From contig NZ_JBDJAC010000001.1 in assembly GCF_039652615.1 (NCBI RefSeq), positions 310,001-374,000 of the forward strand: 64,000 nucleotides of DNA. The letters run 5' to 3'. Within the stretch, counting starts at the first letter, position 1, and the number at the start of each line of letters is the position of its first letter. The translations under genes were made by a program, and so were the position numbers. Origin of the DNA: Fulvimarina sp039652615. Its GTDB lineage: Bacteria; Pseudomonadota; Alphaproteobacteria; Rhizobiales; Rhizobiaceae. Positions 42,703 through 51,981 of the stretch are shown in pieces. The notes beneath the pieces were generated by a model that was not told the DNA's origin, made no database searches, and worked only from the letters and a program-made list of their open reading frames with translations.

Positions 42703-42867
42703 AGCGCGTGCTTCCTTCTCAAGTCCGACGGCAACGCGGTTCGTCGCCTTGCGGGTGCACCGTTAACTGGCGCGAACGGAAGCGAATGCGAATTTGCAAG
42801 TGGCGTCTCCGGCTCGCCCGCCAAAGGTTCGGGCGAAGGAGAGGGGCTTTGGCTGCGCGCCTTATGA

Positions 42868-43680
42868 TCAGGCGTCGCGTTTCATGATCCATTGCACTTC
42901 CGGAGCGGCGACAAAGCGCCACTTTCGCAAGGGGCCGGCCATGACGTTCAAATAGTACATCTGGAAACCGTAAGGCGCGCCGCATGGATGATGGCCGCGA
43001 GGCACGCAGACCACGTCGCCGTCTTTCACCGCCATTACCTCGTTGAGCGACCCGTCATCGGTATAGACGCGCTGGAAGGCAAAGCCCGAGGCGGGATCGA
43101 GCCGGTGATAATAGGTTTCTTCCAGATAGGTGATGCGCGGGAAATCATCCTCGTCGTGCCGGTGGCTGGGATAGGAGGACCAGTTGCCGGCCGGTGTGAA
43201 GACTTCCGTTACCAGAAGGCGGTCCGCGACGGGAGAGTCTTCCATGGCGATATTGTTGATGTAGCGGGTGTTGGTGCCCTTGCCGCGCTCTGTCAGCGAA
43301 ATACCCTCCGGGCCAATGCGCCGGGCCGGAAAGTCTGCATCTGCAGAGGCGGGCGCGGAGCAGACCGCGATCACGCAATCGGTTTCGGCGAGCGCGCTCC
43401 AGTTCCTGTCACGTGGCACATAAAGGCAATGGGGCGGGGTCTTCTCGAAGACGTTCATGCGCTCGCCGAGGATGCCGAAATCCTCGCCCGCGCCGGTTAT
43501 CTGCGCCTTGCCCTCGACCATGACGAGGATCACCTCGCGCTCGCCGGTCGCCTCCGCCGCGCTCTCGCCGGCCCGCAGACGGTAGAGCGAAAAGCCGACA
43601 TAGCGCCAGCCCGCGCTCTCCGGCGTGATCTGGTGCACCTTGCCGTGGGTGCCGAAGGGCTTCTTCTGAAGATGGCTCAT
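42868..43680 (-). CDS. iolB: 5-deoxy-glucuronate isomerase
   Basis: Cytoplasmic bicupin metalloenzyme of 270 residues that converts 5-deoxy-glucuronate to 2-deoxy-5-keto-gluconate in myo-inositol catabolism. The metal-binding cupin motif is visible as SSYPSHRHDEDDFPRITYLE and EETYYHRLDPASGFAFQ, and the C-terminal VVCVPRGHHPCGAPYGFQMY is characteristic. The start overlaps the stop of the small membrane protein gene by ATGA. Last gene of the iolCDE-orf-iolB operon. Confidence 0.96.
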   Translation of the reverse strand: MSHLQKKPFGTHGKVHQITPESAGWRYVGFSLYRLRAGESAAEATGEREVILVMVEGKAQITGAGEDFGILGERMNVFEKTPPHCLYVPRDRNWSALAETDCVIAVCSAPASADADFPARRIGPEGISLTERGKGTNTRYINNIAMEDSPVADRLLVTEVFTPAGNWSSYPSHRHDEDDFPRITYLEETYYHRLDPASGFAFQRVYTDDGSLNEVMAVKDGDVVCVPRGHHPCGAPYGFQMYYLNVMAGPLRKWRFVAAPEVQWIMKRDA

Positions 43681-43898
43681 GTCTCGTCCTTCTCAGCATG
43701 CTTTTCGTTCGATGGGACGGTTTTGGGTTCGTAGGTCATGATGAGGCTCCAGGCGAGCCACGCGCCCGATCCGAGAAAGACGAGCGCCCAGAACGTGTTG
43801 CCGTTCACCGCCTCGAAGATGCCCCAGGCGAGCGTGATGGCGGTGATCAGCAGGCGCCGCCAGAGTGGTCGGAGCCAGGGGCTGGACGTGTCGAACAT
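43677..43898 (-). CDS. Small membrane protein between iolE and iolB
   Basis: 73 residues with two hydrophobic segments (LLITAITLAWGIFEAVNG and TFWALVFLGSGAWLAWSLI) and a charged C-terminus ending in EKHAEKDET. Gap to iolE is one base, and it overlaps iolB by four, so it is cotranslated with the pathway. No family recognised. It may assist localisation or a transporter of the pathway; this is a guess from position. Confidence 0.8.
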   Translation of the reverse strand: MFDTSSPWLRPLWRRLLITAITLAWGIFEAVNGNTFWALVFLGSGAWLAWSLIMTYEPKTVPSNEKHAEKDET

Positions 43899-43899
43899 C

Positions 43900-44814
43900 C
43901 TACGAAATCAGCCCGGCTTCGCGTGACATGTCCTTCAGCGCCTTCAGGCCCATGGACTGATAGTGGACCGGGTCTCGTACGGCCGAATCCTGTTCGGCCT
44001 CGATGACGATCCAGCCGGAATAGCCGGCTTCCGCCGCAGCCTTCAGGACCGGCAGAAATTCGACGCAGCCTTCGTCATCGCCCGGAACGGTGAACATGCC
44101 CCGGCGCACGCCTTCGAGGAAGGAGAGGTTTTCTTCGCGCAGCATTTTCAGGAATTCGGGCCGGACATTTTTGCAGTGGATGTGCCCGACGCGGTCCATG
44201 TATTTTTCCGCGACTGCGGTGGGGTCCGCGCCGCCGACGGTACAGTGGCCGGTGTCGAGAAGAAGCTTCGTGTCAGGACCGGCGAGCGCCATGAAGCGAT
44301 CGATGTCGCCGGCGCTCTCCACCACGGTGCCCGTGTGGTGGTGATAGCAGAAGCGAACGCCTTGTTTCGCCGCGTGGCTCGCCAGCGCGTTGATCGCGTC
44401 CATGAAGCGCGGCCAGTCTGCCTCCTCGATGATCGGTCGGTCATTCGCGGCAGCACGATCGTTGCCGTGAACAGTGTTGGAGCATTCGCAGACGATGATG
44501 ACGTCGGAGCCGGCCTTCTTCGTCATTTCCAGATGAACGTTCATCGCCGCGATCTCGGTCTCGATGGTCGAACCGGTGTCGAGGATGTTGGTCGAGTGCC
44601 AGCCGCCGACGAATTTCAGTCCGTACACACCAAGCGCCGACTTCAATTCATCGCCATCGCTCGGCATCTTGTGGCCCTTCTCGATGCCGTCGAAGCCGAT
44701 CTTGCGGCAATCGTCCAGGCATTCCTCGAGGGAGATGTGATCGCCGATCGACCAGTCGTCGTCGTTCGACCAAGCGATCGGGTTCGTTCCAAAAAGGATC
44801 ATCGTCTTGTCCAT
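43900..44814 (-). CDS. iolE: Myo-inosose-2 dehydratase
   Basis: TIM-barrel dehydratase of 304 residues converting scyllo-inosose to 3D-3,5/4-trihydroxycyclohexane-1,2-dione, second step of inositol breakdown. Family start ILFGTNPIAWSNDD, metal and substrate residues in FCYHHHTGTVVES, LLLDTGHCTVGGADP and IHCKNVRP. The ATG at 44814 lies 15 bases after the iolD stop. Confidence 0.96.
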   Translation of the reverse strand: MDKTMILFGTNPIAWSNDDDWSIGDHISLEECLDDCRKIGFDGIEKGHKMPSDGDELKSALGVYGLKFVGGWHSTNILDTGSTIETEIAAMNVHLEMTKKAGSDVIIVCECSNTVHGNDRAAANDRPIIEEADWPRFMDAINALASHAAKQGVRFCYHHHTGTVVESAGDIDRFMALAGPDTKLLLDTGHCTVGGADPTAVAEKYMDRVGHIHCKNVRPEFLKMLREENLSFLEGVRRGMFTVPGDDEGCVEFLPVLKAAAEAGYSGWIVIEAEQDSAVRDPVHYQSMGLKALKDMSREAGLIS

Positions 44815-44829
44815 CTGTGTTCTGTGCCG

Positions 44830-46659
44830 TCAGCCGATCGCGCGGATGCGGATTTGTTCTTCATAGGCCTTGCGCGCCTCTTCCACCGCTTCGCGCGACG
44901 AGACCTCGGGCACGGCGACATCCCACCAGTGGCCACCATGGGGAGTCGAGGGATAGGGGTCGGTGTCGATGACGACCACGTAGGGTCCGTCGACATCCTT
45001 GCCCTCTGCGAGCGCGGTTTCGAGTTCGGCGATCGAGCCCACATGTTTCGAAGTCGCGCCCATCGAAGCGGCATGGGCGGCGAAATCGATGTTCGAATGC
45101 TTGCCGCGATAGCTGTTCTTCAGGAGGTTGTTGAATTCCGCCCCGCCGCAACCCTGCTGAAGCCGGTTGATGCAGCCATAGCCGCGATTGTCGGTGATGA
45201 CGATCGTGATCCTCTGACCGAGCATCGCAGCGGTCGCGAGTTCGGAATTCGCCATCATGTAGCTGCCGTCGCCGAGCATGCAGACGACGTCTCGCTCGGG
45301 CTGGGCCATCTTTATGCCAAGCGCACCGGCAATCTCGTAGCCCATGCAGGAATAGCCGTATTCCATGTGGTAGCCGCCCGGACGCGGGGCCTTCCACAGC
45401 TTGTGAAGTTCGCCCGGCATGGTCCCGGCCGCGCACATGACGACCGTATCCGGCCCGCTCGCTCGCTGGACCGCGCCGATCACCTGTTGGTCCGTCGGCA
45501 GTTCGTTGGTCTCGGCTGGCGCGTCGGTCAGCGGATCGACGGCGGCGAACCAATCTTCCTTCAGCGATGCAGCGGGTGCTTCGAAAGCGAAATCTCCGAG
45601 GGCTTCAGAAAGCGCTTCAAGGCCAACCCGCGCATCGCAGCACAGCGGCTCCGCGCCGTGCTTCATGGCGTCATAGGCTGCGACGTTGAGGCTGACGAGC
45701 TTGCGCTTCGGATTGCGAAACAGGTTCCAGGAGCCGGTGGTGAAATCCTGAAAGCGGGTGCCGACGCCGAGCACCAGATCGGCCTCGGCTGAGATGATAT
45801 TCGCTGAAGACGCGCCGGTGACGCCGACGGGGCCGAGATTGAGCGGGTGATCCCAGGCGAGCGCCGATTTGCCGGCCTGGCTTTCGACCACCGGGATGCC
45901 GTGCTTTTCGGCGAAGGCCTGAAGCGCTTCGGTTGCCAGCGAATAGTGGACGCCGCCGCCCGCGACGATGACCGGCTTCTTCGCCGATCTCAGCATATCC
46001 GCGACGCTTGACACCTCGACGGGATCGGGATGCGGCCGGCGGAAGCGCCATGTGCGGGGCGTGAAGAAGCTTTCAGGATAATCGTAGGCTTCGGCCTGCA
46101 CGTCCTGACAGAAGGAGAGACAGACTGGTCCGCAATCGGCCGGATCGGTCATGGTGCGGAATGCGCGGGGCAGGGCGGTCAGGAGCTGTTCGGGACGCAT
46201 GATGCGGTCGAAATAGCGCGTCACGGGCCGGAAGGCGTCATTCACCGTCACTGTGCCGTCGCTGAAATCTTCGCTCTGCTGAAGCACTGGGTCCGGGCCG
46301 CGATTGGCGAAGACGTCGCCGGGAATCAGAAGCAGGGGAAGCCGATTGACATGGGCGAGCGCCGCGGCGGTGACCATGTTCGTCGCGCCGGGACCGATGG
46401 AGGAGGTGACCGCCATCGCTCGGCGGCGGTTCGACTGCTTGGCATAGGCAATCGCCGCATGGCACATCGTCTGCTCGTTATGCCCGCGATAGGTCTGGAT
46501 CGCATCGCGTTCGGCATAGAGCGCCTCGCCGAGGCCGGCGACATTGCCATGGCCGAAAATCGCCCATACGCCGGCGAGAAAGGGTTCGCCATCCTCGTTC
46601 AGCTGGGCTGCGATGTATTTCACCAGCGCCTGAGCGGCGGTCAATCGGATCGTGCTCAT
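44830..46659 (-). CDS. iolD: 3D-(3,5/4)-trihydroxycyclohexane-1,2-dione acylhydrolase
   Basis: ThDP-dependent hydrolase of 609 residues that opens the ring of the dione made by IolE. N-terminal Pyr domain with FGHGNVAGLGEALY and HAAIAYAKQSNRR, central domain, and C-terminal ThDP-magnesium motif MLGDGSYMMANSEL. The ATG at 46659 overlaps the iolC stop by four bases (ATGA); the longer open frame upstream lies inside iolC and is not used. Confidence 0.96.
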   Translation of the reverse strand: MSTIRLTAAQALVKYIAAQLNEDGEPFLAGVWAIFGHGNVAGLGEALYAERDAIQTYRGHNEQTMCHAAIAYAKQSNRRRAMAVTSSIGPGATNMVTAAALAHVNRLPLLLIPGDVFANRGPDPVLQQSEDFSDGTVTVNDAFRPVTRYFDRIMRPEQLLTALPRAFRTMTDPADCGPVCLSFCQDVQAEAYDYPESFFTPRTWRFRRPHPDPVEVSSVADMLRSAKKPVIVAGGGVHYSLATEALQAFAEKHGIPVVESQAGKSALAWDHPLNLGPVGVTGASSANIISAEADLVLGVGTRFQDFTTGSWNLFRNPKRKLVSLNVAAYDAMKHGAEPLCCDARVGLEALSEALGDFAFEAPAASLKEDWFAAVDPLTDAPAETNELPTDQQVIGAVQRASGPDTVVMCAAGTMPGELHKLWKAPRPGGYHMEYGYSCMGYEIAGALGIKMAQPERDVVCMLGDGSYMMANSELATAAMLGQRITIVITDNRGYGCINRLQQGCGGAEFNNLLKNSYRGKHSNIDFAAHAASMGATSKHVGSIAELETALAEGKDVDGPYVVVIDTDPYPSTPHGGHWWDVAVPEVSSREAVEEARKAYEEQIRIRAIG

Positions 46660-48563
46660 TGGATATCTCCTCCCGCGCGCGCCTCTTCCCAAAGAGCGCA
46701 GAGACGCGCATATCGCTCTGCCATCTGCGTGACGGCCGTACTCGGCGTGATCTCGTTTTGCATGTAGGCTTTCGCAGCGTCCGCGAAGATGGTGCGGCCC
46801 ACAGCGAAACCCTTCACGAGCGGACATTTCGCGGCCTTGGCGAAGCTCTCCTTCAGTGCGTCTTCACTGGCTTCGAGGCCGAGGACCACGATGCCGCGCA
46901 CATGGGGATCGTTCTCTTCGATCGCGGTGCAGGCGTTTTGCCAACCGGCCTCGCTTACCATCGGTTCAAGCTTCCACCAGTCGGGATAGATACCAAGGTC
47001 ATAGAAGCGGCGAATGATCGTGGCCGTCGTTTCGTCGTCGACAGGACCTGCCTTGGAGGGGATGACCTCAAGGAGAAATTCCAGCCGGTTGCGGCGGGCC
47101 GCCGCGAAGAGCCGCTGAACGGTCGCTTCCTGATGCGCCCACATCTCGGCATCGTCGTCCGGGTGACAGAAGCAGAGGCATTTGACGACATGCTCGGCCG
47201 GCCATTCCGCAAGACCGCCGAAATCGGTGCCGATCTCCGGCTCCAGTTCGAGGGGCCGCGAGCCCGGCCATTCGACCGGCCGGCCGATCCAGAGGCTGCG
47301 CCCCGCCGCGCGATAGAGCGCCTGCCGCCCGAGCCGCCCGTCGCAGAGAATGCCGTAGCCGGCCCGCCCGTCCTGAACTTTCAGCGCCGCATCGAGGCAG
47401 AGCTGCTTGAATGCACCGATCCTGTCCGCATCCGCACCCGGCAGGTCTTCGAGCTGCATGCGATGGTCGAAGGCGAAGACCCGCATATCCGGCCAGTCGC
47501 CGCTGCGGTTCGTCGACCAGTGGACCTGTTCGAGTTCGCGATCCTTGCGCAGCGCCTTTTCCCTCACGCCGCGTTCGAGGAAGAATTCGAGCTCGGTGAG
47601 CGAGGGATAGGCCGGCGTGCATCCGTGCCGCGAGACCGCGAACGCGCCGCAGGCATTGGCGTATTTGAGGGCGACCGGCCAGCTTTCGTCATCGAGCCAC
47701 CCCTTGAGGAGGCCGGACATGAAGCCATCACCCGCGCCGAGCACGTTGAAGACCTCGATCGGAAAGCCGGGGCCGGTCTGGCCGTCGTCGAGGCTCTCCG
47801 GAATAGCGCCCTCGAAGGCCGCCGCGCCAGCCGCGCCGCGCTTGCAGACGAGCACCGCGTCCGAGACGGCGCGGACGGCCCTGAGCGCGCCGATCGTGTC
47901 GGTGGTGCCGCCGGCGATGTGGAATTCCTCTTCCGTCCCGACGATGAGATCGAAGAGATGCAGCGTCGATTGCAGCTTCCGGGTGACCTTGTCCGAAGCG
48001 ATGAAGCGCTCTTCACCCGCATCATGGCCGGCAAGCCCCCAAAGGTTCGGCCGGTAGTCGATATCGAGCGCTGTGCGTGCGCCATGCTCGCGCGCAAGCT
48101 CCAGCGCCTTCAGGACGGCTGCCTCGGTGCGCGGATTGGAAAGATGGGTGCCGGTCGCGACCACGGCGCGGGCACGGGCGATGAAGTCCTCGTCGATATC
48201 GTCTACTGAGAGCGCCATATCGGCGCAGTTCTCGCGGTAGAAGATCAGCGGGAACTGCTCCTCGTCGCGAATCCCGAGAAGGACAAGGGCCGTGAGGCGC
48301 TCCGGATCTGTGACGACACCGGTCACATCGACGCCCTCACGAGCAAGCTCCTCGATGAGGAAGCGGCCCATATGCTCGTTGCCAACGCGGGTGATGAGCG
48401 CGGATTTCAGGCCGAGGCGGGCGGTGCCGGTCGCCATATTGGTTGGAGAGCCGCCGACATATTTGTCGAAGCTCCGCATGTCTTCGAGGCGTCCACCGAC
48501 CTGCGCGCCGTAAAGATCGACCGAGGAGCGGCCGATCGTGATGAGATCGAGGTCCTTGGTCAT
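46656..48563 (-). CDS. iolC: 5-dehydro-2-deoxygluconokinase fused to DUF2090 domain
   Basis: 635-residue bifunctional protein. Residues 1-320 are a PfkB sugar kinase that phosphorylates 2-deoxy-5-keto-gluconate: GRSSVDLYGAQVG, GGSPTNMATGTARLG and the GAGD motif 276-279 (Asp279 base). Residues 330-635 are a DUF2090 domain, an aldolase-like barrel with FAFDHRMQLEDL, EVIPSKAGPVDDETT and PDWWKLEPM. The fusion is common in alphaproteobacteria, and the second part probably acts as the aldolase step (IolJ-like); that is inference. First gene of the iol operon, 142 bases downstream of an IolR-like palindrome. Confidence 0.95.
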   Translation of the reverse strand: MTKDLDLITIGRSSVDLYGAQVGGRLEDMRSFDKYVGGSPTNMATGTARLGLKSALITRVGNEHMGRFLIEELAREGVDVTGVVTDPERLTALVLLGIRDEEQFPLIFYRENCADMALSVDDIDEDFIARARAVVATGTHLSNPRTEAAVLKALELAREHGARTALDIDYRPNLWGLAGHDAGEERFIASDKVTRKLQSTLHLFDLIVGTEEEFHIAGGTTDTIGALRAVRAVSDAVLVCKRGAAGAAAFEGAIPESLDDGQTGPGFPIEVFNVLGAGDGFMSGLLKGWLDDESWPVALKYANACGAFAVSRHGCTPAYPSLTELEFFLERGVREKALRKDRELEQVHWSTNRSGDWPDMRVFAFDHRMQLEDLPGADADRIGAFKQLCLDAALKVQDGRAGYGILCDGRLGRQALYRAAGRSLWIGRPVEWPGSRPLELEPEIGTDFGGLAEWPAEHVVKCLCFCHPDDDAEMWAHQEATVQRLFAAARRNRLEFLLEVIPSKAGPVDDETTATIIRRFYDLGIYPDWWKLEPMVSEAGWQNACTAIEENDPHVRGIVVLGLEASEDALKESFAKAAKCPLVKGFAVGRTIFADAAKAYMQNEITPSTAVTQMAERYARLCALWEEARAGGDIQ

Positions 48564-48704
48564 GTTCGGATTCCTCGCGCGGCGGCGCATATCGATTCTG
48601 TTCCGGTCTCGGCTCCCGTCACTGTCTTCCTCCCATGTGCGGCGCTGCGGCCTCGATGCGCGGCTCGGGTCCCGATTTTCGGGAGAAGCCTCGCATGATA
48701 TTAT

Positions 48705-48722
48705 TTGGAATATTTATTCCAA
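48705..48722. promoter_or_regulatory. Palindrome TTGGAATA-TT-TATTCCAA, candidate IolR operator
   Basis: Perfect 8+8 palindrome with a two-base centre in the 183-base gap between the regulator gene and iolC. RpiR-type inositol regulators of rhizobia recognise GGAA-N6-TTCC-like sites. Related palindromes are at 49632, 57487 and 58003. Confidence 0.75.
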
Positions 48723-48746
48723 TTTTGCTCTTCGACGGCAGACATG

Positions 48747-49583
48747 TCAACGGGCCTTCTTGCGCATGGTCCCGATCGCGACGGAGAGCGCCGTCGCAAG
48801 GGTGAGGGCCGCCGTCGGAACGCGGAATGCGCCCACTTCCATCTCGCGCGCGACGAGGAGATGGCGGGCGGTCTCGCCAAGTGGGCATTCGGCGGTATCG
48901 CTGAGGGCGACCAGGGATATGCCGCGTCTCGCCGCCCGAGTCGCCACTTCGATCGTCTCGGGCGAATAGGGCGAGAACGTCACGGCAAAGACCGCGTCAC
49001 CTGGGCGGATCGCGTGGTCGCTGGCTAGATGGCCGGCCGCGTGGTGGAGCAGAGTCGGCACCTCCATCTTTTCGAGGAGATAGGCCATGGTGCTGACGAT
49101 CGGAAACGCGCGCCGCAGGCCGACGAGATGTATGGTCTCCGCATTCGCTAGGATGACCGCCGCGCCCTGCAGTGCAGCATGATCGAGCCCGCTCGACAGG
49201 GTTTCGAGAGACTGCCGCCCGGCATCGGCGAAGTCCGCTGTAAGCGCGCCTACATTTTGGGCGCTGGCCTCGCTGATGCGTGACAGGCGCTCGGCATAAT
49301 CCGGGCGCGACTGGGTGTATTCTGCCCGAAACAAAGCCTGCATCGGCGAATAGCCGGAAAAGCCGAGAGCCTGGCAAAAACGCATGAAGGCCGAGGCAGG
49401 AACATCGGCGCCAGCCGCCATGTCGGCCACGGTCGAAACGGCAATCAGATGCATGTTGTTTCTTAGCTGGACCGAGCATTGCTTGAGCCGTTTTGGGAGG
49501 CTGTCCTCCATGCGATCGAGCCGCTCAAGCAGTTCGGCAATCGAGGCCGGAGCTGTTCGTTCGCCTTCGGTGATCGATGTCAT
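48747..49583 (-). CDS. iolR: MurR/RpiR family transcriptional regulator of inositol genes
   Basis: 278-residue regulator: N-terminal HTH_6 domain (about 25-95; AVSTVADMAAGADVPASAFM and RFCQALGFSGYS) and a C-terminal SIS sugar-phosphate domain (about 125-255; ETIHLVGLRRAFPIVSTMAY and PGDAVFAVTFSPYSPETIEV). It sits directly upstream of iolC on the same strand, divergent from a Gfo/Idh gene, with palindromes at both sides. By position it is the local inositol repressor. The ATG at 49583 fits the family; the longer frame is not used. Confidence 0.9.
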   Translation of the reverse strand: MTSITEGERTAPASIAELLERLDRMEDSLPKRLKQCSVQLRNNMHLIAVSTVADMAAGADVPASAFMRFCQALGFSGYSPMQALFRAEYTQSRPDYAERLSRISEASAQNVGALTADFADAGRQSLETLSSGLDHAALQGAAVILANAETIHLVGLRRAFPIVSTMAYLLEKMEVPTLLHHAAGHLASDHAIRPGDAVFAVTFSPYSPETIEVATRAARRGISLVALSDTAECPLGETARHLLVAREMEVGAFRVPTAALTLATALSVAIGTMRKKAR

Positions 49584-49631
49584 TCCGGAGCCTCGCTCTT
49601 GACAGAAGACGCTGATGGGCGCACTTCCGAT

Positions 49632-49649
49632 TTGGAATATAAATTCTAA
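49632..49649. promoter_or_regulatory. Imperfect palindrome TTGGAATA-TA-AATTCTAA, candidate IolR operator
   Basis: Left arm identical to the arm of the 48705 site; right arm differs at two positions. It lies between the divergent iolR and Gfo/Idh genes, 16 bases before the latter's start, where it could block transcription or initiation. Confidence 0.65.
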
Positions 49650-49664
49650 TTCGGCGGAGGGCAA

Positions 49665-50792
49665 ATGATGCCGGGAGAAAGCCTCGGTCTCGGCCTGATT
49701 GGCACTGGGTTCATGGGCAAGGCGCATGCTCTGGCCTACCGCTCGGCGCGTGCCGTCTTCGGCGGGCTACCCCATCTCGATCTTGCCTGCCTCTGCGATA
49801 CCCCGGAGGACCGGGCGCGGTCCATGGCCGATCAGTTTGGTTTTGCGCGGGCGAGCGCGGACTGGCGCGATCTGATCGCCGACCCGAAGGTCGACATCGT
49901 TGCGATCACCACGCCCAATGCGCTCCATAAGGAGATCGCATTGGCGGCGATCGCGGCGGGCAAGCATGTTCACTGCGAAAAGCCGTTGGCGCTGACGCTG
50001 GACGATGCCCGCGAGATGGAGGCCGCTGCGCGCGAAAAGGGCGTGCGGACCATGGTCGGCTATAACTACATCCACAACCCGGCGTTCACCCATGCGGTCC
50101 GTCTCATCGCCGAAGGCGTGATCGGCAAGCCGGTGCATCTTCGTGGCTTTGTCGACGAGGATTATCAGGCCGATCCCGATCTCGCCTGGAGCTGGCGTTC
50201 GCGCACAGCCGATGCCGGGTTGGGTGCGCTGGGCGATCTCGGCTGCCACCTTGTTTCTATGGCCTGCGGATTGATGGGGCCGATCGAAAGCCTTGTGGCC
50301 GACACCCAGATCATCCACCCTACCCGTCGTCTTGCGAGCGGCGAGGGTTCCGCCGACGTTGAAAACGAGGACGCGGCGAGCGCGCTCGTGCGTTTCGGCA
50401 ACGGGGCGCAGGGCACGATCAATACCTCGCGTTCTGCCTGGGGTCGCAAGAACAAGCTCGAATGGGAAGTGCATGGCACCAAGGGCATGCTCGCCTTTTC
50501 TCAGGAGCGGATGAATGAACTCCAGATCTATGTGAACGAGGGCCCGGTCGGACGACAGGGCTTCTCGACCATTCTCACCGGGCCTGAGCATCCGCCCTAT
50601 GGCGCGTTCTGTCCGGCGCCGGGGCATCAGCTGGGTTTCGGCGACCTGAAGACCATCGAGGTCGCCTCGTTCCTGCGCGCAATCGCTGCCGGCGAAGAGG
50701 CGCACCCGAATTTCACCGACGCGCTCGCCTTCGAGGCCGTCATCCACGCCATCGATCAGTCTGCGCGCGAAGAGCGTCGAATTTCGCTCTGA
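49665..50792 (+). CDS. Gfo/Idh/MocA family oxidoreductase (inositol dehydrogenase-like)
   Basis: 375-residue NAD(P)-dependent dehydrogenase. Rossmann motif GTGFMGKAHALAYRSA, catalytic Lys in HCEKPLAL, and the barrel half with GDLGCHLVSMACGLMGPI. Members in iol loci oxidise scyllo- or other inositol isomers, or sugars. CGGAGG at 49655-49660 serves either ATG 49665 or 49668. It is the first of two plus-strand dehydrogenase genes and probably shares a transcript with iolG. Confidence 0.92.
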   Translation: MMPGESLGLGLIGTGFMGKAHALAYRSARAVFGGLPHLDLACLCDTPEDRARSMADQFGFARASADWRDLIADPKVDIVAITTPNALHKEIALAAIAAGKHVHCEKPLALTLDDAREMEAAAREKGVRTMVGYNYIHNPAFTHAVRLIAEGVIGKPVHLRGFVDEDYQADPDLAWSWRSRTADAGLGALGDLGCHLVSMACGLMGPIESLVADTQIIHPTRRLASGEGSADVENEDAASALVRFGNGAQGTINTSRSAWGRKNKLEWEVHGTKGMLAFSQERMNELQIYVNEGPVGRQGFSTILTGPEHPPYGAFCPAPGHQLGFGDLKTIEVASFLRAIAAGEEAHPNFTDALAFEAVIHAIDQSAREERRISL

Positions 50793-50818
50793 GCCTTTTT
50801 TTCCGAAAGGATACCGAC

Positions 50819-51808
50819 ATGAAAACCGCCATCTTCGGTGCCGGCCGTATCGGCAAGGTCCACGCCGCCTCGATCCGTATGGACCCGCGCAGCGAACTCG
50901 TCGCCGTCACCGACGTCGTGGCAGACGCTGCCGAGGCGCTCGGCAAGGAATACGGCGTTGCGGTGCGCAGCCCGGACGATATACTTGGCGATAGGAGCAT
51001 CGACGCGATCCTGATCGCATCCTCCACCAACACCCATGCCGACTTCATCGAAAAGGGCGTCGCGGCGGGCAAGGCGATCTTCTGCGAAAAGCCGATCGAT
51101 CTCGATCTGTCCCGCGCCCGTCAGGTTCAGGCGATTGCCGAAAAATCATCAAAGCCGGTGATGATGGGCTTCAACCGGCGTTTCGATCCGAACTTCGCCG
51201 CGCTCAAGGGCGCGTTCGCCGGTGGCGAGATCGGCAAGGGCGAGATGCTGGCGGTTACATCCTATGATCCGGGCCCGCCTCCGGTTTCCTATATCAAGGT
51301 TTCCGGTGGGCTCTTCCGGGACATGATGATCCACGATTTCGACATCTGCGCTTGGCTTTTCGGCATGCCGCAAAAGGTCACGGCGTCGGGGGCCTGTCTC
51401 ATCGATCCCGAGATCGGCAAGGCCGGTGATATCGATACGGCGGTCGTCATTCTAGACTATGCGGACGGACGCATCGCCACCATCCGCAATTCGCGCCGTG
51501 CCGTCCATGGCTACGACCAGCGCATCGAACTGCTCGGTTCGGACGGCATGCTCCAGGCCGAGAACATACTGGAACACACGGTTTCGAAGTCGACTACGGC
51601 GGGCGTCACTTCGGCCAAACCCGTCTATTTCTTCCTTGAACGCTACATGCGCGCCTATGGCATCGAATGGGCAGGCTTCGTGGATGCGGTGGTCGAGGGC
51701 AAGCCGGTGCCGGCGACGGTGGAAGACGGCGTCAACGCGCTGCTTCTCGCCGAGGCGGCGAACATCTCCTTGAAGGAAGGGCGCAGCGTGGAACTCGCTT
51801 CGCTCTGA
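50819..51808 (+). CDS. iolG: Inositol 2-dehydrogenase
   Basis: 329-residue Gfo/Idh/MocA enzyme oxidising myo-inositol to scyllo-inosose with NAD, the first step of the pathway. Rossmann motif FGAGRIGKVHAASI, catalytic Lys in FCEKPIDLDL, and the inositol-binding GLFRDMMIHDFDICAWLFG with the Asp/His pair. Its length and sequence are those of rhizobial IdhA. GAAAGG lies eight bases before the ATG. A strong terminator follows at 51862. Confidence 0.95.
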   Translation: MKTAIFGAGRIGKVHAASIRMDPRSELVAVTDVVADAAEALGKEYGVAVRSPDDILGDRSIDAILIASSTNTHADFIEKGVAAGKAIFCEKPIDLDLSRARQVQAIAEKSSKPVMMGFNRRFDPNFAALKGAFAGGEIGKGEMLAVTSYDPGPPPVSYIKVSGGLFRDMMIHDFDICAWLFGMPQKVTASGACLIDPEIGKAGDIDTAVVILDYADGRIATIRNSRRAVHGYDQRIELLGSDGMLQAENILEHTVSKSTTAGVTSAKPVYFFLERYMRAYGIEWAGFVDAVVEGKPVPATVEDGVNALLLAEAANISLKEGRSVELASL

Positions 51809-51861
51809 GGCGGCAGGCATCCAAGCCCGCTCATCGAGCAAGACAAAAAGAGACAAAAAGA

Positions 51862-51894
51862 AAAGCCGCGAAGCTCCAATGGCTTCGCGGCTTT
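51862..51894. terminator. Intrinsic terminator between iolG and convergent SDR gene
   Basis: AAAGCCGCGAAGC at 51862-51874 pairs exactly with GCTTCGCGGCTTT at 51882-51894, loop TCCAATG. The stem is bordered by A-rich sequence on its left and TTTCATATTT on its right, so it can end both the plus-strand iolG transcript and the minus-strand SDR transcript. Confidence 0.85.
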
Positions 51895-51981
51895 CATATT
51901 TCGATTGGTTCAGCTGCGTTTTTGCATCGAAGTACTGCGGCGTCCGTTCGAAGCGGCCCGCGTCGGGCCTTGCCCTCTTCT

